NCBI RefSeq assembly: GCF_027887165.1
Contig: NC_077234.1
Span: 197,337,459 to 197,401,458 of the forward strand
Source: Monodelphis domestica
Taxonomy: Eukaryota > Chordata > Mammalia > Didelphimorphia > Didelphidae
Reading direction: 5' to 3'
DNA length: 64,000 nt
The notes beneath the pieces are model-generated. The model made no database searches. It was not told the DNA's origin and saw only the letters and a list, made by a program, of their open reading frames with translations. A program made the translations under genes and the position numbers. Within the stretch, counting starts at the first letter, position 1. Each line of letters begins with the position of its first letter. Positions 1 through 13,400 of this stretch are shown piece by piece.

Positions 1-84
1 AATTACACAAGTTCAATGTACTCTATAGATCTATAGTCCTAAAACTATAGCTTACAAATTCCCACTTGAATGGTGTCTCATAAG

Positions 85-262
85 ACCATAAATTTAGAGC
101 TAGAGGAGAATTTGGGGATTATCTAATCCAATCACAACATTTTAAAAATGAGGAAACCGAGGCCCAGGGTATGACTTGTTTAAGGTCACACAGGTAGTAA
201 ATGAGTCTGAATTCACTCAGGTCCTATGACTTCAAATATAGCACTTTTCCCATTGTAACACT
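85..262 (+). repeat. MIR/THER1-like SINE
   Basis: Carries the MIR-core pattern atgaggaaaccgaggccca followed by ggtcacacaggtagtaa. Old and diverged. A second copy of the same type lies at 1378-1523. Confidence 0.6.
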
Positions 263-552
263 TTACCTGTACAATCTTAACTTTTTGAGGTTTAAGATGG
301 AAAGAGAAATGCATTCCTTGGTGCCATTGTCTAAGATATAGTATTAGGTTGGATGCATGTACTACTGATATTTGGGATTTATGTTCTGATTTTCAAAATT
401 AAAAAATATTTGAAGTGGAAAGAAAATAAATTTAACTAAATACAAAGCCAAAAGAAACATGAATCATTTGGACTTGATCTTTTTTGTTTAATCTGTTTAG
501 AATTTACAGGATTTAAAATATTTACTTACTTTTAGTCAATCTTCCTTTTTAG

Positions 553-676
553 GTTCTCCTCTTATCGTGAACTGTAGTATAAAAGACTGGAAAGGGAATT
601 CACATCATAGAAGTTGGAAAGTCAATAACACTTTTGTAGACTTTCTCAATTCTAGTCGAATTAGAGAAGGAGTTGA
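553..676 (+). CDS. IL1RL2: IL1RL2 exon: first half of Ig domain 3
   Basis: 124 nt after the acceptor ttttag and before the donor gtaagt. Enters with one codon base already read and leaves two bases. Encodes SPLIVNCSIKDWKGN, then SWKVNNTF and SSRIREGVE, aligning with human LIVDCN, CWRVNNTL and SKRIREGVE. It holds the first Cys of the Ig fold and a core Trp. Confidence 0.93.
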
Positions 677-3600
677 GTAAGTATTCATATTCTTTAAAAC
701 ATCTCAGAGATCTTCTAGGATAATACTTCTAACTGTCTCCATCAGTCAGCTAGCCTCTATTTGAAAACTTGGATTGACAAGGAAGTTATTACTTGCTGAT
801 TACTTCCTATTTATTTCTACAGCTCTAATTATTGAGAGGTAGCAAGATTTACGCAGATTCAGGTCTTGACTGGGAAACATTCAGTTCATGTGACAGAGAG
901 TAAATCACTTTATTCCTCAATGCTCTTGTGAAGTTAATTCTGAGTCTGCAAGTTGCAGAAAAGGTGGCAATATGAATTGATAATGGAGCACAAGGTCTGA
1001 TGGGTCCTCCGAAGCTAGATTGCCTTATGTCACTCATCTGAGCATCCTTCTAGGTAAAATATTGATCCACAAAATAGTTGCTGGCAGTGATGTGCTGGTG
1101 AATGATTAATGACTTGGTCTCTGGAGGAAGGAGGGATGGAGTAGATATACTCACATACATGTGTACATACATGTAAGACTGCATTATTCTTTTCTCTACC
1201 ACTTTCTTAAGTCTAGATCAGAACAAAATAATATATCAAACTTCTAAGAAGAAAAGACTTACATTGAAAACTTAACATTGGCTCTAATGAGCCAGCATGA
1301 TCTAATTCCAGCATGCCCCTGATTGTAAGATACTGAATTTTCCAGCTAAAGCAATTTTCTACAACCATTCCCTAAGTTCATAGAATCACAAGATCAGAAT
1401 TCAAGAGCTAGAATGCACCTCTGAAACCCTGAAGTTAGATGACTTGCCCAGGGTCACAAAGGTAGTAAGGATAAAAGGTAGTTCTTAATCCCAAATTCTC
1501 TGACTAGTATCAATGCAACATGGCGGGGGGAGGGGAGACTACAATCTTCAACAAAGTAGATTATATCCTAAACAAGAAGTCACAAGTCTAGCAGGTATTA
1601 AAATGCAAATATACAAAGGATAATATTTCCTCAAACATATTTAAAATATAATTTGCTCTATCCTTTCATAGAACAGAGGTTGCTTGTGGTGAAAAATATA
1701 TCTTCTATACTGTAAATATCAGCTTCTCAGAGGTAAGACAAGAAGATTATGACCGTCACTTTACATGTCTCTCTGGATCATCAGCAGCATTTATTATGCT
1801 CAAGCATCCAGGTAATGGGCCAAAATGATGAGTAGTTTGGAATGGGCAGAATTATTTTTTAAAAGAAAATTTATGTGAGAAGTAAGATTGAATGCTTCAA
1901 CTTGTATTTATTAAGAATAACAGTGGAAGAAGTAGTAAAGAGCTGGGGTTCATCTTCGATATGGTCCTTGGTTTGCAGAATAGCTGACCATGTAGAATAG
2001 GAGTAGTGAAAAGTGTACTGAACTGGAAGTCAGAAAATCTTGGTTTGTATCTCCAGATTCTCCCATTGACCGGCTATGGAAACATTAATAATAGAAGGGA
2101 AAAAACAGGAAGTGTGGGACTGAATGAATCAGTTCCAATCTCCTGTTGTTTTAGGTAGAAGAAAATAGGGGCTTCCGGGTCTGCTCGGCACTGAGATCTT
2201 CAGAGGTGATTCTGGGAATACCCATGTACTTGGTTCTTTGGCCATTGCATGATTCTTTGCTCCTTATAACTCTTTAACTTTCCTTCCCATCGTTCCCCTG
2301 AAATTTCTCCCATGAGTCAGTAGGAGGTATATACTTTGTCATCCCATTTCTTCATAAAATTTACCCAACTCTGCTCTTCCTTTTGGAACACCATCTAGAT
2401 CATCCTTCCAAGGTGCTTTTACAAATATTTTTAGTTTCCTTGAGTTCCAGGTGAACTCATTCTTTCCTTTTGCACTCATGACCCTTTCTCTTCCCATTCC
2501 CTCCATCCATTCTTCCCATTCCCATCCACATCCACCTATTTTTTTTTCTTTTTTCCATTCTTTCTTTCATTTTGGGTCTCTATGGAACCTTTTGACAAGA
2601 CAGAGTAACTTATGAATGTTTGTTCTAAGGATTTTCTTCTCTCTATCCTACTGTACTCATTGTCTTGGGAGAAAAGGATATAAATATGACTAGAGCCATA
2701 TGAGAATTTGTAGTTTGTAGATAGTGCCACAGATCCCAGAGCAAGTAATCAATCGATGAGCATTTATTATTTACCTTACACCAGAGCATTTCTCTGCATC
2801 TGATGGGGGTCTTGCTAACCAATGTTTTTGTTGTCCTTATTATTAAGAGTAGACGTTTAAATCAAACATTATTTTGGGGTGAAGGGAATGGTTTTCCATT
2901 TCCCTCCCCATGAGATCTCATGTATTATATCTCTCACTAAGTACATTTTGTGTGGGAGAAAGATGCTTAGTTACAGCTGTTCATTTGAGAAGCAGATAAC
3001 CAAAGTCACACAGAGGGAAGTGTGTGAAGTCTATAAGGCTACCATTCTTTTCTCCAAACAAGTTTCTTATCTGGGGAGACATTATAAACTCTGAAGTAAA
3101 AGAAAGAGAACTGTGGCTACTGAAAAAAAAAGAGAGAGAGGGGCAGCTAGGTGGCTAAGTGGATAGAGTGCTGGACCAGGAGTCAGGAAGACTCATCTTG
3201 CCTGAGTTCAAATCTGGCCTTGGGCACTTACTAGTTGTGTGACCTTGGACAAGTCACTTAACTCTGTTTACCTCTGTTTTCTCATCTGCAAAATAAGATG
3301 GAGAAGGAAATGGCAAATCACCCCAGTTTCTTTAACAAGAAAACCTCAAATGGAGTCACAAAGAGTCAGATAGAGCTGAAAAAAGACTGAACATAAGTGT
3401 TAGACATAAGTATTTCATATGTTAATGACATAGGGGAGATAGTGTCATTGAGAGTCAGTTTGAGAGTCAGAAAGCTTTAGATCTGACCTTTTTAAAGACT
3501 TTATCAATACTAAAGTATTGCTTAATATAGAATATTAGCTCTTTCTTATGAATTCCTCAACTAAACCTCTGAAATATATCTATTATTGCTACCTGCTTCT

Positions 3601-6600
3601 GAAGTATTAGAAAAGGAATTAAAGTCACTATAATAGATGACCTTGACCAACTTTTCTCTTGTCTCTTATACACCCAAGATACTTATTTTCAGTACCAAAG
3701 AACAATTTTCCAGGGTGTTTTTCAAGAACCTGACACCATTTCTTAGCTTAATGTTTTTAAAATACTTGGAGCATTATACTTAGCATCCAAAAAACTTTAT
3801 TTTTTTCATTTTTTTCCATTTGAATAAGTTTATTTAGTCAATTTAGAATATTGTTCCTTGGTTACAATAATCACAGAAAACTTTAAAGAACCATAATTTG
3901 TGATTTATAGGCAATTGTTTTAAAATAAATTCTACAATTATTTTTGTCTTTTTCTTGCTGTATAGCTCCAAATGTTCAAGGGTACCTGATAGGAGGGACC
4001 TTTGCTGTATTGTTTGTGATTATGTTTGTAATGTGCACCTACTATGCTGTCAAGGTTGACCTTGTCCTTTGGTATCGGAGCACCTTTCATTCTGCTTTGA
4101 GTGGAGAAGGTAAGTTTGGGTGATTAAAGGAAAATTACCTTGTTTTCAAGGGTCTTTCTTTTTTCAGTATGAACCCATGATTTCATTGGTACAAGGAATT
4201 CTTAATCAACGGAGTGTTGAATCCTAAATGTGATCATTTACATGAGGGAAATCAGTCCTTTAAAAATCAGGACTTTTTTATTGTTTTTTTGGTTTCTAGA
4301 CTTGAGAAAAATTATGGAGAAAATGTTAATAATGCAGGTTGCTTGAAACTAAGTTGTCCGTACACTTTGGTGGGGGGAACTGATTTTTAAGCATTAACTA
4401 GTCCCCTATGTGACATTAAAAACTCAGTTTACATTTAGTAAGCCCAACAGCAAAGGTTAATTAGATCCCAAAAGGAGCACAGCTTCTTACAAAAGAATTA
4501 GCTATGAAAAAGTCACTTGACCTTTTAAGACTTCTGTTTTTCCATCTGTAAAGTGACGGCATTGGACCCAATGACCTATATAGTTCCTGCCAGCTCCATA
4601 TTTATGATCCTATGACAACTTAATCCTTTGATGTTTGTATAATAAACTGATTATCAGTGCCTTCTTTTTGAGGAACTACCTGTGGTGAAGGGAGTATTTA
4701 CAGTAGTCCCTTTTTTGATTCATAGAAAGATGAAAGGAAACAGTTGACAGTGACTTCTCTTTCCCTTGTTCTCACAAGATTTTATATTTAAGTGTCTTGT
4801 TTTATGAAGCTTTGGAGGTTTCTGGGAAATCCTGCAAATATCTATGATTCAGTGAAAAGACCTTGGAGTAAGGAGGACCCAAAGTGCTGCCTTCATCTCT
4901 CTGCGCCAGCCTCCCCTACATACATTTCCTCGTGGAATTTCTAGGTTTGCAAACTATAAATGCTGCACAAATGCTGGTAGTTGTAACTAGGAATAATCTT
5001 CATCATATTTTCTGTGATTCTGAGCATTACCATCTATTTCATTCTCTTTGTACTGTAAAAGCAACATTCTGACTTGTCAAAGCCCCAAAATAGATCAAAA
5101 AGATTTGTGAAAGCTTCATTAAAACTTCAGTGGTTTGCCATAATTTAGCAGAGGTCTGATTTATTTTTTTTTAAGATTTAATAACTTGGAGAATACAAAG
5201 AAATCCAAACTCAATATTATTCCTTCAAGTACTTGAGTTACACATTTCTTTCCATGTGAAGAAGGGGAAAGAAGCTGATACCTAACATTTTCTGTTAAGT
5301 GACTTGAGAAATAGAAAGAGATAATTTAGGATGAACACATTCATCATTTATCTCTAGATTGTTGCGCTGATCCTTCAAGTGATTGAAGAGTTTAATGACT
5401 TTTGCCTTTATATTACCTTCTTTCTACTTTGTTATATCTTATAATTATGCATTTCTTTATCTTCTCCATTAGATTGAGCTCTTTGAGGGCAAAGACTATT
5501 TATTGCATTTCCTTGTTTCTGAAGACAGGATAGGAATAGAGACTGAACCCATGACATCAGTGACATAGGGAACTCCCAGTGAGGAAATTGCCTCTTTCTA
5601 TGTAGATTGGCACTTTCTCTTCAATTTATAATCTTAGAGAATTCCCTAGAGAGCAAAGAGACTGAGTGACTTGTCCAGGGTTACATAGACAGACAGTATA
5701 TGTCAGAGGTGGATCAGGTCTTCCTGGCTTCTATGTTGGCTTTTTATCCAATAAGCAATGCTGATTAAATAAATGCATGTTTATTGCTTATTTAACCAGG
5801 ACCCTAAAGTGGACCAAGAACCCACCGTAGTCCTTTGTCCCTTCTCTGAGAAAAAGATTGTAAGAACTCATGCAGGTTATCTGTGGGAAATTTGCATTGC
5901 AAAGCACCGATCTGGAAATTTTAATGAAAGAAGAGGGAAGGAGAAATTGATCTAATCTAATTTGAGTGGTTCAGAGGATAGAGCCAAGATTTGGAGTTGG
6001 AAAAACTCATCTTCTTGAGCTCAAATTTAGCCCCAGTCACCTCCACACTGTAGCTGAGGCACATAAGAAAACAAGGATTTAGACTGAGCTCTTCCACTTC
6101 TCTGGTCTAAGGAACTCCCAGGTGAGGAAGTTGCCTCTTTATAGGTAGGTCATCACTTTCTCTCCAATCTGGGCAAATCTCTTAACTCTGTTTGCTTTGG
6201 TTCCTCATCTATCAAATGAGCTGGGGAAGGAAATAGCAAACCACTTCAGTCCTTTTGCCAAGAAAACCAGAAATGTGGTCACAAAGAATCAGACCCAACT
6301 GAAAAATGACTCAACAAAAATTAATTTCAGTAAGAGATTTTCTCTTCTTGGAAGCTGTGGAATCATATAATCATAGATTTAGAACTGAGAGACCTTAGCT
6401 GTCTTTCCAGCTAGCCATGTTATTTTAAAAGTGAGGAAAACCAAAGCCTGGAGATCTAAAGTCTTTTTGCTCAGGTTCTTCCAGGTCCCATAGGCAGAGC
6501 CAGTATTTAAAACCAGGTCTCCTTACTCCACTGCTTTTCCACTGCATCATGATGGAAACATTAGCTCAGTATAAATGAATGATTGCAAATTCAAAATTAG

Positions 6601-7437
6601 TGTTGTTTGATTTAGTGAGGTTTTGTTAATTGGGCAGAAAATTACTAGATGGTATTTTATCAATTAATAAGCATTTACAGTGGAGATACTAAAATGAAAG
6701 TGAAATTGGGAGCTTAAAGTCACAGATTTTTTTAACCCTTTCCATCTGTTTTAGAATTGATACTAGGTTTAAGTTCCAAGGCAGCAGAGCAGCAGTAAGA
6801 GCTAAGCAACTGGTGTTAAGTGACTTGCCCAGGGTCACACAGCTAGAAAGTGTTGGAGTCTAGATATGAACCCTAGACCTCCCTCTGGTCTTCAGGTCTG
6901 GTGCTCTATCAAATGATCCATCTAGCTGTTGCTCCCTTAAATGCATTTTTGTGCATCTTATTTATAAAGCACTTTGCAAACCTTAAGGCACTCTATAAAT
7001 ATAGTTAGTGTTGTTATTGTCGCTATCATGACAGTAGCAGAAAGACTACTTATTGGCCAATGCCCAGCTCAAGTTTGGGTTGCCACAGCAGCTTTGTTCT
7101 TGATTAGTTCTACTTCATACCAGTCATTTAAGAAGGGGAAAAAAAGTTAGCGTGCCCTGGCTGTTTTTGAAAGCTGAGCTAGTAGTTGTTTTGTCGTTAC
7201 TGCCCATGTGGTAATCCAGTGAACATTGTTCAGTGGAACTTAATCACCACCTACCACTCCATTGGACCCAACTGTAATGAATGCAAAGGTGACTCATCTG
7301 GGTTTTGCAAACTGGGCTATATCAGGAACTGGCAATGAAAGCCATGTTTTGCAGATGGGACAAAAAGGGTGTGGAGGTGGCAACTTCTTCAAGCCAGTAT
7401 GATTCTAGTAGTTTTTGAGTGTTACCCGAGCATACTC

Positions 7438-7493
<56 letters not shown>

Positions 7494-10400
7494 GCACACG
7501 CATGCACACGCACACACGCACACACACTCTTACACCATTCCACTTTATGCTCAGATTGGGCTACATCCAAAAGGCAGTGGGAGTTGGATTTTGAGATGAT
7601 CTCCAAATATCCTGATTAGGAAAGTTGATTTGATAATTCAGGAACCAGCATGATATAGTATAAGAATTATTAACCCATGGATCATTTAAAAACTCTGGTG
7701 ACTAGATTTCTGGGGCACATGACCTCAGATAAGGAAAAAATTACATCTAATTTTCATTCACCTCTTAAGTGAAATTTAGCATTTTGTTCAATTGTGAATT
7801 TTTAAAAACCCTTATTTTCTATCTTAGAATCAATACTAAGTACTGGTTCCAAGGTTTCATTACTAAGGACTTTGCAACTGGGGTTGAGACTTGCCCAGGG
7901 TCACACAGCTAGGAAGCATCTATGGTCAGATTTGAACCCAGGACTTCCCATTTCCAGGTCTAGCTCTCTATCCACTGAGATACCTACGTGCTCCTAATTA
8001 TGAATTTTTAAAAAATTATTTTAAAAATGAGTCTATAGGTTTCACCAGATAGCCAAAGATGTCCATGACAAGAGTATCAACAAAAAATAAGAATTCTTTC
8101 CATAGTAGAATTTTTCAAGAGTCATTTAAAGTTTGATTTTTTCAGGAGGTCTGTAACATTTCAGAAGGATCCCTCCAGAAAGTCTTTTGTCTGAAACCGT
8201 TCTTAGTGTACTTAGGTTCAAGCCAGCCTAAGCGTTTGTGCTAAGGGGACTTGGTTTTTTTAGTCTTTTGCTTAAAACCCTTTCTCAGTATTTTATATTT
8301 GAGCCAGCCTAAGTTTTTATGCTAAGGGTGCCTGCTTCCTAGGCTTCAGAACTGAGTAGTCCCTGTAAGGCATTTTCCTCAGGCTATAGATTAGGTTTTA
8401 CCTAAGAGATGCAAAAATAAATAAATACATTTTATGACAAAAATTGATGTACTCAAATTATCATAATACTTATTTTCCTTTATTTCTAATAAGTATAAGA
8501 ATATATAAGGGGCCTGTTATTCACTTATAATAAAAAAATTATGGTATAGACAATTTTTCTAGCTTTCCAATTTAATTAATTGGTTGGAGTAGTAATAATA
8601 ATACCTCTCAGCAAGAAATTTTCAAGAACAATGCAGCTAGGTGACTTAGTGGATTGAAAGCCAAGTCTAGAGATGGGAGATCCTTAGTTCACATCTGGAC
8701 TCAGACACATCTTAGCTGTATAACCCCACGAAAGTCACTTAACCTCCATTGCCTAGCCCTTACCATTTTCTAACTTGGAACTAATACATGTAATTGATTC
8801 TAAGATGAAGGTAAAGACAAGAAGAAGAAGAAGAAGAAGAAGAAGAAGAAGAAGAAGAAGAAGAAGAAGAAGAAGAAGAAGAAGAAGAAGAAGAAGAAGA
8901 AGAAGAAGAAGAAGAAGAAGAAGAAGAAGAAGAAGAAGAAGAAGAAGAAGAAGAAGAAGAAGAAGAAGAAGAAGAAGAAGAAGAAGAAGAAGAAGAAGAA
9001 GAAGAAGAAGAAGAAGAAGAAGAAGAAGAAGAAGAAGAAGAAGAAGAAGAAGAAGAAGGGAGGAGGAAAGGAAAGAAGGAAGGAAGGAAGGAAGGAAGGA
9101 AGGAAGGAAGGAAGGAAGGAAGGAAGGAAGGAAGGAAGGAAGGAAGGAAGGAAGGAAGGAAGGAAGAAAGGAAGGAAGGAAGGAAGGAAGGAAGGAAGGA
9201 AGGAAGGAAGGAAGGAAGGAAGGAAGGAAGGAAGGAAGGAAGGAAGGAAGGAAGGAACAAGGAGGAGAAGAAATTATTGTGTCACAATAAGCATTTGAGA
9301 AAGTGCATGTTGGGTATTTTGGATAAAGATTCAATGCTTGGGTCCTTTGGCTAGAGATGGTATCAAGAAAGCACGATCCTGCTCCAAAACCTGTATAGTG
9401 CATACATCCATATGAAAATTCACTTGAAGGTGGGTTTCAGGCAAACTGACTACATTTCTACCAGCCCATTTTGAGTGAAGGGTCAGGAAAGAAAATAGCT
9501 ATTTCTCACCACAAAAGGAATGGGAGGAATGGGAGCAATGGGATACAAGGTTATCATAGCAACAGCTTGTATGTATAGACACAGTGGACTTTCTCCAATG
9601 CACATAATTCATTTTCTGAGACACTGAAAAATATGGCTATACCAATCTTATTAGCATTTTGTTCACCCGTGTGGCCATCACTAATTCTTCCCTTCTTGTC
9701 CTTTAATTAGTCATTGTGGTCTATACTTAACATTTTGGAACTTGGTAATATTCTTTTGAATTGTCCTTTACTTTTCACATATACAAACCTTATTTCCATC
9801 CAGATTGAGAGCTCCAGTGATTTCTTTTTAAATATGAACTTAAACATCAACAAACATGAATATGTCCACACACTAAAAAAGAGAATTGTTATTTGAAACC
9901 ATAAAAATATATATGTGTGTGTCAACTGACATATATAAATACATTTCATAGAGATATATTGAAGTTAGGTTTCTATCCCTCAATAAAAGTCCCAGTTCTA
10001 TGGACCATCATAGTTTCAGATTACTGTTTTCAAATCCTGTATTAGAAAAATACAATAACAATAGTTATCATTTATATAGCACCTATTATGTGCTAGGCAT
10101 GGTGCTAAGTGCTTTAAAATTTTTATCTCATTTGATCTTCATCTGCACCTTGGGAAATAGGTTCTATTATTATCTCCATCTTGCAGTTGAGGAAACTGAG
10201 GCAAACAGAAATCAAGCACCTTGTCTAAGGTTATACAGCTATTGTCTGAGGTTGGATTTTTTTAACCCGTACCTTCCATCTTGGAGTCAATACTAAGTAT
10301 TGATGCTTCTAAAGCAGAAGAGAGATAAGGACTAGGCAACTAGAGTTAAATGGCTTGTCCAACAGCAACACAGCAGGAAGTATCTGACTCAAGATTTGAA

Positions 10401-13400
10401 CCTACTCCTTCAATCCACGGAGTCACCTTGCTGCTCCCTGAGGCTGGATTTTAGCTCCAATTTTCCTGACTCTAAGTCCCTTGCTGGGCAAGTTCTAGCC
10501 TGATGAGGGAATCACCACTATAAGTTTGGCCAGTAAGATAACAGATTTGAGGTTGGAGCTCATGCAAAATGTGCATCCATTGTATCTAGCAGAGTACCTT
10601 AAACATAATATTTTCTTGATGCATTGAAAACAAGCAGCAAACATTTAGTAAGCATCTGTGGTATGCAGAGAACTCTGCTAGACCCAGGAAGAGAGAAAAA
10701 ATGGAATTAATCAGGGTCCCTGCCCTCAAGGGGATTAGAGCCTAGGGTTACATGTTGCAAATAGTGATGACTAAAGCACTGTTACATGACAGGTGTGTTA
10801 TAGAGAGTTGCTCATAGTCAGGAATGGCATTCCATTTTCTATCAGAAAAGGCTTCCTAGTGTGGCATGTGAGTTGGAATTTAAAGCATGAATAGGAACTA
10901 AATAAATGGAAAGTTGGCAGCGAGGACATTCTGAACCTAGAGAAAAGCATGGCCAAAGGTCCAGAGACATGAAAGCATAGTGTGTATTTTGGGCGAAGAG
11001 CAGAGAAAAGCTGAATTTAACTGGGATATAGAATATGTATGCATGTATGTATGTATATATATATATATGTAATGTTAATGAGGAGTTCTAAAATCTCCTT
11101 GTGTTACTGTCTCCTTTGTAAGCAAGTGAGGCCTCTGCACTCATATGGAAACATAATGTTTTAAAATATTTTTAAATGCTAAATGTCAGTTAGATGTTAG
11201 TAAAAAAGATATATAGATATACATATATAATAATCATAGTGACTTGCACTATCTTCTTTACTAAAAGAAGAGAGTCTATGAGTGTGTCCATTTGTTTTTC
11301 AGATGGCAAGCTCTATGATGCTTATGTCTTGTATCCAAAACCTAAAACTGAAAGCCAAGGACAACACATGAACGTTTTGGTGCTGAAGATCCTGCCTGAA
11401 GTCTTGGAGAGACAGTGTGGGTACAGATTGTTTATATTTGGAAGAGATGACTTACCAGGACAAGGTATGTCTGAAATGATGTAATCAAAGATTTTCTCCT
11501 ACCTCTTTATTTTTAAAGAATATTGTCTATTCCTTGTCATTCCAAAATGTATGGACTCTGCTTCTGTTCTCATTGGAACTTGGGAAGTTTCATACACTCG
11601 GCATCTAGTCGACACGAAGAGACTGTATTTGATTTCAAACTCATGCTACGATTAATCTGAGAACATACAGTTTCAAGTCTCCCTTATGGAAATAAGGTGA
11701 ATCTAGTTTTGGAGGTGAGGACTAGATTAGCCACTGGAACTAAGGATTGGAAGGTAACAGAACCTTTACAGGAAACCTTGTGGAAAAGAGCATGGTCATC
11801 TTTTGTCTTATAGTGTCTAACCAGGATTTATAGCCAAGTATCCCAAAGATGGTGTCATATAGTGGAAAGGGAACTGGTTCTAAAGCTATTTAGGCCCAGA
11901 ATTGAAATCCTGTTCCTAATGTTTACTAGTTTCATGACCTCGGGCAAGTTTGGGACTCTGTTTCCTCATCTGTAAAATGATGGGAACAGACAAGATGGCT
12001 TCTGAAGTTTCTTATAGCTTTTGACCTATAAACCTATGACTGAGCCAAGTTATGGTTTAAATATTCAAAGTTGATTCCTGTTTTGTAGTGTTGGAAACAG
12101 GTAACCAACATGTATGACTCATCTTTTAACTTCCTTATACTTTTTTCCCCTTTATCCCCATCCTTCCCTATAGAAACTGTTCTACGTAAATGGCTGAAAT
12201 CACTTTTTCTTTCCTATGCACATGTGATAGATGTTTGCATTCATTTTTATTTCTATGTATTGGCCATTTTCAGGTTTGTCCTAAAGTAATTTTGAGGTTT
12301 TCCTTGGTATCCCATTCATATTGTGGAACTTTATTGTGGATGTCAAGGTCAACAGACAAGATCAAGTACTCATGCACTCAGAAATCATGTGAATTTTGCC
12401 AATGTCATAGTAAGAAGTAATTGTAGAGAGAACAGTTTCTTAGTTGAGGAATATCAGGAACACGTTCTGTTTTTAAATTTTTCTTATATGTATCTATCCC
12501 TGACCCCTTCCTCTTTCATAATGAGCAAGACCTATTTCACTATTGTCTCTGTATCCTCAGAGACTCACACATATAGTAGATACTCAATAAATATTTGCTA
12601 AATTAATTAAGACTACTTCAAAGTTGGAGGCAACTAGGTGGCTCAGTGGATTGAGAGCCAGTCTTCAGACACTGTCTTGCTGTGTGACTTAACCTGTGTT
12701 GTCTACATTGGCAGCTCTTCTGACTTCTAAGAATACTGATTCTAGGACAGGAAGTAAAAGTTTGTTCTTTATTTTTTTTAGGTTTTTTTTTCCCCAAAGA
12801 ATGCCCAAAAAGTCAATTAGTGGAATGTATTTTTTTTATTCCCAAGGCAAAAGGAGGTAGAGCTAGTCGAATGATTTTTTTTCATTTCTAAGTAAAATTA
12901 TAGTATCTGCTTAAAATTATTTGCATTTCCTTTCATAGGTGGTCTTCAAAAAGAGACTGGATTCAAGGATATTTTAGAAGGGATTCATATTTAGGTACTG
13001 GTAGGATTAGATAACTTGTCACATCTCTTACAACTTTGAGATGGATTTGCATATTTTATCATAGTCATTTGGACTGACTTCTTATATTTCACTTCTATCT
13101 ATTTAGCAGAATTGAGATCTGAAAAAGACAGGCAGTATCTTTTAGTTGCATTTCAAAAGTCCACTTAACTTCTTCCATTATTTTCAGCTGTGGTCAATGT
13201 TATTGATGAAAATATAAAGCTAAGCAGAAGATTGATAATCATTTTGGTCCCAGAATGTTCAAGTTATGGTCTGTTAAAGAACATGTCTGAAGAACAGATT
13301 ACGATCTACAATGCCCTCATCCAGGATGGAATGAAAGTCATACTCATTGAATTAGAGAAAATTCAAGACTATACAGACATGCCAGAATCCATTAAATACC

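Noticed and set aside
7322-7619. Frames with His-Thr and Cys-Val runs
   Set aside because: Products of the (CA)n tract.
8753-9403. Long open frames giving Leu, Ser or Arg runs and FLPS-type repeats
   Set aside because: They are simply the GAA and GGAA microsatellites read in different frames; no start context, domain or splice structure supports a protein.
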